Positions 44,028-51,598 of a stretch of DNA of 64,000 nucleotides are shown here, one piece after another. The translations under genes were made by a program, and so were the position numbers. A model generated the notes under the pieces. The model searched no databases. It saw only the letters and a program-made list of their open reading frames with translations, and was not told the DNA's origin. The stretch is from Methylobacterium sp. WL1 (GTDB lineage: Bacteria > Pseudomonadota > Alphaproteobacteria > Rhizobiales > Beijerinckiaceae): assembly GCF_008000895.1 (NCBI RefSeq), contig NZ_CP042823.1, forward strand, positions 4,133,001 through 4,197,000. Reading direction: 5' to 3'. How positions within the stretch are numbered: position 1 is the stretch's first letter; every line of letters begins with the position of its first letter.

Positions 44028-45136
44028 GCGCACCTCTCCTGCAGGGTTGGGGCGCGCAGCCGCTGGACGACACGCAGAAGCTCCTCGGCCCGGTGGCCGC
44101 AGGTATGACGGGCTCGGATCACCGCGAGGCCGTTCTGGACGAGGCTGCGCCGCAGTTCGGCATCGTCGCGCAGGGCGCGCAGGGCACGCTCCATCTCCGC
44201 GCCGCTGCGGGCGACGAGGTAATCCATGCCCGGCCGGAACAGGCGCTCGGCATCCTCCCAGGGCGAACAGACCAGGGGGATGCCGCAGGCCAGCGCCTCG
44301 AACACCCGGATGGTCGGAATGCCGGGCAGCCGCTCCACGTAGAAGCGGCGCGGCACGTGCACGGTGGCGCTGTGACGGGCGAACAGCGCCGGGGCGGCCG
44401 CGTTGGCGGCCCAGCCGTGATAGCGCGCGCCGTAGCGGGCGAGAGTCGCCAGGGCGGCCTCGGGATAGCGAACGCCGTAGACGTCGAGGGGCAGGCCCAC
44501 CGCCTGCGCGGGCCCGAACAGGAAGCTCTCCAGCTCGGCGCCGCGCTCGTCGTCGCCCCAGTTGCCGATCCAGACCAGACCCTGCCGCGGGCCCTCCACG
44601 ATCGGCGGATGGAACAGCCGGATATCGGCGGCCTCGTGCCAGACGAAGACCCGGTCGCCCCAGCCCCAATCGCGATACACCGCGGCCAGGGCTTCGCCGA
44701 AGGCCAGCACGCCGTCGTAGCCCGACAGATCGAAGCGCCGCATCGTCTCCGGCTCGCTGACCGCCCGGTGATGCGTGTCGTGGAACAGAAGCGTGTCGAA
44801 CGCGCCGCGCTTGCGGGCCGCGCCGAGCGCCGCGACGAGGGCGGGCGCGTTCCACTCGTGCACGATGACGAGGTCGGCCCGCGCGGCACACTCCACCGCC
44901 GGCTCGATCGCGTCGTAGATTTCGGCCTGCAGCTCCGGGTAGGCGGCCCGGAACGGCGCAAGCCCCGCCTCGCCGTGGTCGCGCAGGAGGTTCGCCAGGC
45001 TCCAGGCCCCGCGGGGCTCGAACGACTGGACCTCGTGCCCGCGCCGGATCAGCTCGCGGAGGACGCCGCGCAGGAAATGGGCGTTGCCGTGGTTCCAGCA
45101 CGCGGCGAGCGAGTGGGTGAAGTAGGCGATCCTCAT
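44024..45136 (-). CDS. CgeB-like glycosyltransferase (paralogue 4)
   Basis: A 370-aa GT-B glycosyltransferase. It begins MRIAYFTHSLAACWNHGNAH and continues with FLRGVLRELIRRGHEVQSFE, VHEWNAPALV, VWIGNWGDDERGAELESF and VFEALACGIPLVCSPWEDAE. A His-rich HDTHHRAVSEPETM segment around residue 138 is distinctive. It is translationally coupled to both neighbours by ATGA overlaps. Its sugar and acceptor are unknown. Confidence 0.85.
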   Translation of the reverse strand: MRIAYFTHSLAACWNHGNAHFLRGVLRELIRRGHEVQSFEPRGAWSLANLLRDHGEAGLAPFRAAYPELQAEIYDAIEPAVECAARADLVIVHEWNAPALVAALGAARKRGAFDTLLFHDTHHRAVSEPETMRRFDLSGYDGVLAFGEALAAVYRDWGWGDRVFVWHEAADIRLFHPPIVEGPRQGLVWIGNWGDDERGAELESFLFGPAQAVGLPLDVYGVRYPEAALATLARYGARYHGWAANAAAPALFARHSATVHVPRRFYVERLPGIPTIRVFEALACGIPLVCSPWEDAERLFRPGMDYLVARSGAEMERALRALRDDAELRRSLVQNGLAVIRARHTCGHRAEELLRVVQRLRAPTLQERCA

Positions 45137-46281
45137 GCGGCCGCTCCCTGTCGGGCGGCGCGAATCCCGGGGCCGGCGCGGAGCGCCTCGAACACGTCGA
45201 GGACGGAAGCCGTCGCGGCGGCGACCGTGTAGCGACCCGCCCGTTCCTGCGCCGCCCGCCCGAGGCGCGCACGCCGGTCCGGGTCGGTCGCGAGGCCATC
45301 CAGCAGGCCGGCGACCGCGTCCGCGTCGTCGGCCTCGACGAACAGGGCGGCATCCGCCCACACTTCCCGGAAGGTCGGCAGGTCCGACAGCACGAGGGCA
45401 CAGCCGGCCTGGGCCGCCTCCAGGACGGCGAGGCCGAACGGCTCGTAGCGGGCCAGCGAGACGAAGATCGGTCGCCCGGAGAGTTCCGCCGCGATGCCGG
45501 CCTCGTCGAGTTCGCCCAGAACCGTGAGGTGGACCGGCCGGACGCGCTCGCCGTTGGGGCCCGTCACCGGACCGGCCGCCCGCACCGGCAGGGCGGTCCT
45601 GGCCGCGACGCGGTCGAGACCGGCGCAGTTCTTGGCCCGGTCCCACAACCGGCCGGCCGTGAAGGCGAAGGGCACCGGATCGGTGCCGGGGGAAGCGACG
45701 GAAGCCAGATCAGGGGCCAGCTGCCGCCGACCGTTGTGGACGGCCCTCGGCGGCCGGGACAGACCGGCGCGGGCCGTCGCGTCCGCGAACGCCCGGCTCG
45801 GAGCCAGGAGCGCGTCGGCGCGGCGGCACCCGCGTGCGACGAGTTCCGCCCGCCACGCCAGATCCCCGGGGAGCGGCCCGGTCCCGGCCGCCGCCCACCA
45901 GGTCGCTACGCAGGAATGGCAGACCGCGACGACGGGCACCGGGAAGTCCGCAGCCGCCGCGAAGGCGGGGCTGTGCAGGTGGACGAGATCGGCCCCGACC
46001 GCGCGGGCCGTCCGCGCCAGCGCTTCGCCGGCCCCCGTCACCGCGCCGGGATCCGTCGCCATCCAGTCGAGGGGCAGCCCGGTCCTGACGAGGCGGCACC
46101 CGGCGTCTTCGGCACGTGCGGCCTGCGCCGCGGACGGGTCCGGACCGAGCACGGCGAGCGTCACGCCGACACCGGCTTCGACGAGCCCCCCGGCGAGGTC
46201 GACCGCGTAGGACCAGACGCCGCCGACGGCGTCGGCGGTCATCAGGACGTGGAAGCGCTGCCGCGTCAGGTCCGTCCGCAT
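45133..46281 (-). CDS. GT4-family glycosyltransferase
   Basis: A 382-aa retaining GT-B glycosyltransferase of family 4. Evidence is the N-terminal VLMTADAVGGVWSYAVDLAGGL with acceptor-loop glycines, ADLVHLHSPAFAAAADFPVP, FTAGRLWDRAKNCAGLD and the donor-binding ARYEPFGLAVLEAAQAGCAL, with the EX7E-type pattern. It has no membrane segment. The start overlaps the radical SAM gene's end by 16 bases, and its stop overlaps the next gene by ATGA. Confidence 0.85.
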   Translation of the reverse strand: MRTDLTRQRFHVLMTADAVGGVWSYAVDLAGGLVEAGVGVTLAVLGPDPSAAQAARAEDAGCRLVRTGLPLDWMATDPGAVTGAGEALARTARAVGADLVHLHSPAFAAAADFPVPVVAVCHSCVATWWAAAGTGPLPGDLAWRAELVARGCRRADALLAPSRAFADATARAGLSRPPRAVHNGRRQLAPDLASVASPGTDPVPFAFTAGRLWDRAKNCAGLDRVAARTALPVRAAGPVTGPNGERVRPVHLTVLGELDEAGIAAELSGRPIFVSLARYEPFGLAVLEAAQAGCALVLSDLPTFREVWADAALFVEADDADAVAGLLDGLATDPDRRARLGRAAQERAGRYTVAAATASVLDVFEALRAGPGIRAARQGAAA

Positions 46282-47558
46282 GCCGCCTCCAGTTCGCGAA
46301 GCGTCAGCGGCCGCTCGTCCTGGATGTCGCTGAACGCGTCGAAGAGGCCGAGGTAATGGGCGTGCGCCCGCTCCCAGGCCGCATCGTCCGGCTCGCCCCA
46401 GAGGCGCCGGTAATCGGGGGAGCTGGGATAGGGGTAGAGCGGCACGGGATCGTTCGCCCAGACGCCCCGCCCGCGCAGGCGATCGCGCCACTGCGCCACC
46501 ATCGCGGGGTCGTCGCCCGCGACCTTGATCAGGTTCGCCTGCACGAACGGCACGGTCCTGCGGGCGTGGATCAGCCGCTCTGCGAGTTCGTCGGTGGTGG
46601 CGCGGCACTTCTTGTCGAGGGCGGCCCGGCCCTCGACCGTCAGGCTCTCGATGCCGGCCTCGATCGAGACGCATCCGGCCGCCCCGAGCAGATCCAGCAT
46701 GTCCGGCTTCCACAGGTCGATCCGGGTCTGGATGCCGAAGCGCAGGTCGCGCGCGACCAGGGCTTCGAGGAGCGGCTTCTGGGGCAGGAAGATCTCGTCG
46801 ATGAAGTAGACGTAGGTGACGCCCTGGGCGATCAGCCCGTCGATCTCGGCGAGGACGGGTTCGAGATCGCGCCGGCGATACGCGTCGCGAAAGTCGATCT
46901 TCGCGCAGAAACTGCAGGTATACGGGCAGCCTCGCGAGGCCTCGACCTCGGCGCCGGGACCGTCGGGCTCCCGGTCGAAGCGGTGGTGGTGGTGGGTGTG
47001 GCGCGCGATCCACTCCGCCGGCCAGCGCAGTGCCGGGGCATCGCTGAACCTGGCCGCGTGCGGGCCCCCGGTAATCCGCACGCCGTCGTCGTCGCGGTAG
47101 GCGATCGACGGCACGCTCCGGAGCTCCTGCGCCTGTGCGAGACGCAGGACGATCTCCTCGCACTCTCCGCGCACGACCGCGTCGACGTCGAGCTTCTCCA
47201 GGGTCGGGCGCGGGGTCGCCGAGCCGTGCGGTCCGACCGCGACCGTGCGGCCTCCGCGCCCGGCGAGGGCGTCCAGGAAGGCGCGCGGCACCCGCAATTC
47301 CGGTGGGGCGCAGCGCCAGAACAGGTAGGTCGGCGCGGTCGTCACCACGGTCATGTCGGCGCCGAACGCCGCGACCTTCTCGGCGGCCTGCGCGTGCGTG
47401 AGCCGGCAGAGGTGCGCATCGAGCATCAGCACGTCGTGGCCCGCGGCGGTCAGGAGCGCGGCGCTGTAGCCGAGTTCGAGCGCGAGATGGGGCTCGCGGC
47501 AGCCGAAATAGATGCTGTTGCGGTAATCCCAGGCGGGATTGACGAGGGCGACCTTCAT
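46266..47558 (-). CDS. B12-binding-domain radical SAM protein
   Basis: A 430-aa radical SAM enzyme. The N-terminal part (about 1-150) is a cobalamin-binding-like Rossmann domain (MKVALVNPAWDYRNSIYFG; LGYSAALLTAAGHDVLMLDA) without a clear DxHxxG cobalamin motif. The [4Fe-4S] site is EASRGCPYTCSFCAKIDF (C-x3-C-x2-C), followed by VYFIDEIFLPQ and SIEAGIESLT. As far as I recall it matches TIGR04295, a family tied to the same clusters as the TIGR04290 methyltransferase. A chemically difficult methylation, epimerisation or C-C bond step on the glycan is likely. ATGA overlap with the upstream epimerase. Confidence 0.85.
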   Translation of the reverse strand: MKVALVNPAWDYRNSIYFGCREPHLALELGYSAALLTAAGHDVLMLDAHLCRLTHAQAAEKVAAFGADMTVVTTAPTYLFWRCAPPELRVPRAFLDALAGRGGRTVAVGPHGSATPRPTLEKLDVDAVVRGECEEIVLRLAQAQELRSVPSIAYRDDDGVRITGGPHAARFSDAPALRWPAEWIARHTHHHHRFDREPDGPGAEVEASRGCPYTCSFCAKIDFRDAYRRRDLEPVLAEIDGLIAQGVTYVYFIDEIFLPQKPLLEALVARDLRFGIQTRIDLWKPDMLDLLGAAGCVSIEAGIESLTVEGRAALDKKCRATTDELAERLIHARRTVPFVQANLIKVAGDDPAMVAQWRDRLRGRGVWANDPVPLYPYPSSPDYRRLWGEPDDAAWERAHAHYLGLFDAFSDIQDERPLTLRELEAACGRT

Positions 47559-48664
47559 CCGGCCGCTCCCATCAGAGGCCTGTCCCGATCGCGCAGGCCG
47601 TGGGTCGCGCCGCCGTCCCGTTCCTGGGTGAGCCAGGCGGCGAGATCGGCCACGCCCTGCCGCCACGGCATCGGGGCCGGAAGGCCGAGGATCGCGGCGG
47701 CGCGGCGCGTGTCGGACACGTAGTAGCGCTGGTCGCCGGCGCGCCACTCCGAGAAGCGGTGATCGACCGGGCGCCCCACGAGCGTCTCGATATGGGCGAG
47801 GACCTGGCGCAGGCTCACGGCATTGTCCGGACCGCCGCCGAGGTTGAAGGCCTGGCCGGCGATGCTCTCGATCCGCGCCCAGGCCGCCCGGTAGGCCGTG
47901 ACCGCGTCCGAGACGTGCAGGATGTCGCGGACCTGCCGCCCGTCCCCGTAGATGCTGATGGGCCGGCCCGCGAGGGCGCTGATCAGGAAATGTGCGACCC
48001 AGCCCTGGTCCTCGGTGCCCATCTGGCGCGGGCCATAGATGCAGCTCATCCGCAGGACCGCGGTCGGGATGCCGAAGCTGCGGGCGTAGTCGAGGACGTA
48101 CTGGTCGGCGCCACCCTTCGAGCAGCCGTAGGGCGTGTGGAAATCGAGGGGCTGGCGCTCCGCGATGCCCCAGCGCCTGATCTCGGGATCGGCGGGGACG
48201 TAGGCGTCGTTCGCGGCGGTCACCGGCAGATCGGGCAGGTTGCCGTAGACCTTGTTGGTCGACGCGAAGACGAAAGGCACCCGCCGCGCGCGCGCGGCTT
48301 CGAGCACCGTGATCGTGCCGCCGAGATTGACCGTGAAATCCTCTCGCGGCGCGACGAGGCTCGTGGTCACGGCGACCTGGGCCGCGAGGTGGAAGACGAC
48401 ATCCGCCTCGGCCACGCAATCCGCGACCAGGTCCGCATCGCGAACGTCGCCGGTCACCGCCGTCAGAGCGGCGGGATGGCGCTCTACCAGCCAGGCCAGG
48501 TTCGCCGCGACGCCCGGGCGCGCCAGGGTGTCGAGGACGACGACGCGGTGTCCGGCCGAGGCCAGGCTGTCGGCGAGGTTCGCACCGATGAAGCCGGCGC
48601 CGCCGGTGATCAGGACGCTGCAGCCGGCCGGGTCGCCCGGCGGACGGGGGCGGGCCGCCGTCAC
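47555..48664 (-). CDS. NAD-dependent sugar epimerase, CDP-paratose 2-epimerase-like
   Basis: A 369-aa extended SDR. The sequence shows SVLITGGAGFIGANLADSLA, FHLAAQVAVTTSL, FASTNKVYGNLPDLPV, PYGCSKGGADQYVLDYARSF with the Tyr-x3-Lys pair, and SCIYGPRQMGTEDQGWVAHF. This last pattern is characteristic of CDP-tyvelose/CDP-paratose 2-epimerase-like enzymes. The true substrate is probably another NDP-sugar. GTG start at 48664 overlapping the stop of the upstream gene (GTGA). Confidence 0.85.
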   Translation of the reverse strand: MTAARPRPPGDPAGCSVLITGGAGFIGANLADSLASAGHRVVVLDTLARPGVAANLAWLVERHPAALTAVTGDVRDADLVADCVAEADVVFHLAAQVAVTTSLVAPREDFTVNLGGTITVLEAARARRVPFVFASTNKVYGNLPDLPVTAANDAYVPADPEIRRWGIAERQPLDFHTPYGCSKGGADQYVLDYARSFGIPTAVLRMSCIYGPRQMGTEDQGWVAHFLISALAGRPISIYGDGRQVRDILHVSDAVTAYRAAWARIESIAGQAFNLGGGPDNAVSLRQVLAHIETLVGRPVDHRFSEWRAGDQRYYVSDTRRAAAILGLPAPMPWRQGVADLAAWLTQERDGGATHGLRDRDRPLMGAAG

Positions 48665-49788
48665 GCGACGAGCCCCCGGGCTTCGAGTTCCCGGCGGGCC
48701 TCGGTCACGCGGTCGACGGCCTGCTGCTCGGCGACCCAGGCCGCCAGTTCGGCGACCCCGTCGGCGAAATCGCGCTGCGGGGCGAAGCCCAGGTCCCGCT
48801 GGATCCGACCGATGTCGGCGATGCAGTGCCGGATGTCGCCCGTCCGGGCCTGGGCGATGATCTCCGGCGCGAGATGCGGCTTGCCCATGGCCCGCGCGAG
48901 GATCTCGGCGACCTCGCGGACCGACCGGTCCCGGCCGCTCCCGACATTGTAGACGTTCCCGGGTGCCCGCGGGTGCTCGAGCGCCAGCACGAAGGCCTCG
49001 GCCACGTCCTCGACATGGACGAAGTCGCGGCGCTGCTCGCCGTCCTCGAAGATCATCGGCGGCTGCCCGTTGTGCAGCCGCGCGGCGAAGATCGCGAGGA
49101 CGCCCGTGTAGGGGTTCGAGAGCGCCTGCCCCGGCCCGTAGACGTTCCAGAGCCGCAGGGCGACGCCTTCCATGCCGTAGACCGGGCTGAGCGTCAGGGT
49201 CAGGCGCTCCTGCACGTACTTGGTCAGGGCGTAGACCGACGCTAGGGTCGGGGCCTTCCACTCGGGGGTCGGCACGGGCACGAGCGGATGCCCTTGCGCA
49301 TCCACCGGGTCCCAGGGCTCGCCCGGGCGCCTCGGCCCGCGCACCGCGTCCTGGACGATGCTGCCGTCCCCGGCCCGGTAGAGACCCTCGCCGTAGATGC
49401 TCATCGAGGAGGCGACAACCACGCGTCGCACCGGCCGGTCGATGAGCTGCTGGAACAGTGCGGCGGTGCCGCAATCGTTGACCGAGACGTACCGCTCGAC
49501 CGCGTACATGCTCTGGCCGACGCCGACCTCGGCGGCGAGGTGTACGATCGCGCCCACACCGTCCAGGGCTCGTATCAAAGCGGCTGCGTCGCGGACGTCG
49601 CCCTCGATGAACTCGACCTCGTGCGGCAACCGTTTCGGTTCTGCTTCCGTCCCGTGAACCTGCTCGATCAGGCTGTCGAGGACACGGACCCTGTAGTTGC
49701 GGGTCAGCAGCGCGCGCGCCAGATGGGATCCGATGAAACCGGCGCCGCCGGTGATGAGGACGGTCTCTCTCAAACGCGCTGCCTCCAT
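48661..49788 (-). CDS. NAD-dependent sugar epimerase/dehydratase, first gene of the glycan cluster
   Basis: A 375-aa extended SDR with VLITGGAGFIGSHLARALL, VHLAAEVGVGQSMY, SSMSIYGEGLY, ASVYALTKYVQERL (Tyr-x3-Lys) and RLWNVYGPGQALSNPYTGVL. An insertion of about 40 residues after the catalytic Ser region (VRGPRRPGEPWDP) is typical of a subgroup of dTDP-glucose dehydratase/UDP-galactose epimerase-like proteins. The ATG at 49788 is chosen because GGAGG-like CATGGAGGC surrounds it and homology begins there. It heads a 15-gene minus-strand array. Confidence 0.85.
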   Translation of the reverse strand: MEAARLRETVLITGGAGFIGSHLARALLTRNYRVRVLDSLIEQVHGTEAEPKRLPHEVEFIEGDVRDAAALIRALDGVGAIVHLAAEVGVGQSMYAVERYVSVNDCGTAALFQQLIDRPVRRVVVASSMSIYGEGLYRAGDGSIVQDAVRGPRRPGEPWDPVDAQGHPLVPVPTPEWKAPTLASVYALTKYVQERLTLTLSPVYGMEGVALRLWNVYGPGQALSNPYTGVLAIFAARLHNGQPPMIFEDGEQRRDFVHVEDVAEAFVLALEHPRAPGNVYNVGSGRDRSVREVAEILARAMGKPHLAPEIIAQARTGDIRHCIADIGRIQRDLGFAPQRDFADGVAELAAWVAEQQAVDRVTEARRELEARGLVA

Positions 49789-50336
49789 GCTCGCACGCCC
49801 AAGCGGGGATGCGGTCCGGCACAGGTCCAATTCGGTGGATCGAAGCTTCGCAGAAGAAGCCCCGGTTACAGTAGATCGCGCCCCACACCCGCGGGACCGG
49901 CAATCGGCTGCAGTCGACAACCTGACACAGCAGGCGCTATGCTGCTGAAAGAGCCTTCGATTTGTTCAACTTACCTCTGAAAATCGAACCGAAAAATATC
50001 CTGGTTTAGATTCGGCCGGCGAATTGGCGCCTATTCTGCACATCGGCTCCGTGGCGCCGACATGTCCGCCCGTGGCGCTGAAGCAGGCGATGCAGGGGTG
50101 GAATGGCCGTGCAAGGGGTCGCAGAGTCGAGCGGGCGCATGCCCGCATGCATCCGTCGCGGATCAGGCGATCTGCGGCGGACAGGGCCGCTCGGCCCGCA
50201 CCCCGTGTGCGATATCCGACGCTTTGTATTGCGACCGTTGGACAGGGTATCGATGCACGAAGCGCTGATCTAAACAGCCCCCGCCGGATGGCGAATACGG
50301 GATCGTATTCCCCGTGCGTGACCCAGGTGAGAGGCG
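49789..50336. other. Intergenic, 548 bp, divergent promoter region of the glycan cluster
   Basis: It separates the glycan cluster from the divergent Crp-family gene. About 49935-50010 is AT-rich and is the best candidate for the cluster promoter. I saw no clear TTGAT-N4-ATCAA or TGTGA-N6-TCACA box. No gene is supported. Confidence 0.4.
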
Positions 50337-51122
50337 ATGCAGGACGACGATAGGACGAATACCGGTGGCGGTGCGAAGCCTCCCGCCGGGGCAACGAACA
50401 ATCCTCTGATCGCGAAGCTCGAGAGCTTGGCCAAGCTCTCGGCGGAGGACAAGGACGTGCTGCAGCGGATCAGCGCGAACCCGCAGGTCATCGAGCCCGG
50501 GACCGCCCTGATCCGGGAGGGTGACAAACCGGACGGCGTCTACCTGATCCTCGACGGCATCGCCTGCCGCTACAAGCTCCGGGCGAGCGGCGCGCGCCAG
50601 ATCATGGCCTACCTGGTTCCGGGCGATTACTGCGACCTCGACGTGGCGCTGCTGAAGGCCATGGACCATGCGATCGGCACGCTCTCCACGTGTCACGTGG
50701 TGCGGATCGACCTCCTCACCATCCAGGGCCTGCTCGAACGCCATCCCGGCATCACTCACGCCCTGCGGCTGGCGACCCTGGTGGACGAGGCGACCCTGCG
50801 CGAATGGCTGGTCAACATCGGCCGCCGCTCCGCGGACGAGCGCATCGCGCATCTGCTCTGCGAATTGCTGTTGCGGCTGCGCGCCGTCGGCCGCACGGCC
50901 GGCCAGGGCCAGAGCTACGCGCTTCCGGTCACCCAGGATGATCTGGCCGACACCACCGGGCTGGCCGCCGTGCACGTCAACCGCGTCCTGATCAACCTGC
51001 AGCGGCGCGGCCTGATCGCGTTCTCGGGGCAGCAGGTGACGATCTCGGATCTCGCGGGCCTGGAGGCGTTCGCCGAGTTCAAGCCGAACTATCTGCATCT
51101 CGGGGGGAGGGACGCGGCATGA
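50337..51122 (+). CDS. Crp/Fnr-family transcriptional regulator
   Basis: A 261-aa regulator with an N-terminal cyclic-nucleotide-binding-like beta-roll (about 35-155; VIEPGTALIREGDKPDGVYLI, MAYLVPGDYCDLD) and a C-terminal winged helix (about 170-240; LPVTQDDLADTTGLAAVHVN, RVLINLQRRGLI). It lacks the N-terminal Cys cluster of Fnr, so it does not bind an Fe-S cluster in that way. It is divergent from the glycan cluster and could regulate it. Its stop overlaps the next gene (ATGA at 51119-51122). Confidence 0.88.
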   Translation: MQDDDRTNTGGGAKPPAGATNNPLIAKLESLAKLSAEDKDVLQRISANPQVIEPGTALIREGDKPDGVYLILDGIACRYKLRASGARQIMAYLVPGDYCDLDVALLKAMDHAIGTLSTCHVVRIDLLTIQGLLERHPGITHALRLATLVDEATLREWLVNIGRRSADERIAHLLCELLLRLRAVGRTAGQGQSYALPVTQDDLADTTGLAAVHVNRVLINLQRRGLIAFSGQQVTISDLAGLEAFAEFKPNYLHLGGRDAA

Positions 51123-51367
51123 GCCTACGCCTTCAACCCGTGCAGGTCGGCACCGGGAGCGAGGATCAGGAGAGCCAGCTCGTCTTTCACGAAGGCTTCC
51201 TCGTCGCGGTCCTCGTGCGGCTCTCGGACCTGCACGAGGCCGATGCCGGCAAGTGGTTCCTCGAGGCCGGGTTCGGCGTGGTGGACGATCCGTGCCCGCC
51301 GACATTCGCCGACATCGAGGCGGCGCAGGACTGGATCTGCGGACGGCTCGGCCTTCAAGTCGTCTGA
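51119..51367 (+). CDS. Hypothetical protein, 82 aa
   Basis: A small acidic soluble protein with a Trp in each half (DAGKWFLEAGFG, AAQDWICGRLG). It starts within the stop of the Crp-family gene, so its level follows that of the regulator. No family is recognised. The tight coupling suggests a partner or modulator of the regulator; that is inference. Confidence 0.6.
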   Translation: MSLRLQPVQVGTGSEDQESQLVFHEGFLVAVLVRLSDLHEADAGKWFLEAGFGVVDDPCPPTFADIEAAQDWICGRLGLQVV

Positions 51368-51489
51368 GTGCGACCCGCGCCGGGCGGGATCGGGCCGGGC
51401 GCGCCGGTCGGATCTCGCCATGAGAGCGTGGGTGAGGCCGCCGGGGCGCGGTTCCTGTCGTCCAGGACGATGCGCGACCTTCCCGATCC

Positions 51490-51597
51490 GCATCGTCTCT
51501 TTCCGAAAGCCGGTGGCCACCTTTCGGGACGATGCTTGATCTCCTCGATCCGCATCGTCTCCTTCCGAAAGCCGGTGGCCACCTTTCGGGACGATGC
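51490..51597. repeat. Two tandem 46-bp palindromic elements
   Basis: Two nearly identical units, 51490-51535 and 51552-51597, are separated by 16 bases. Each has an outer stem GCATCGTC/GACGATGC and an inner stem CCGAAA/TTTCGG around the self-complementary GGTGGCCACC. The two differ at only one or two bases in the arm. A degenerate third copy (TCGTCCAGGACGATGC) lies at about 51459-51474. These look like REP/MITE-like extragenic palindromes, and their position after convergent genes would also let them act as terminators. Confidence 0.75.
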
Positions 51598-51598
51598 G

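Noticed and set aside
51490..51597. CRISPR-like repeat
   Set aside because: Only two full copies, with palindromic units and a 16-base spacer of shared character; no cas genes are present.
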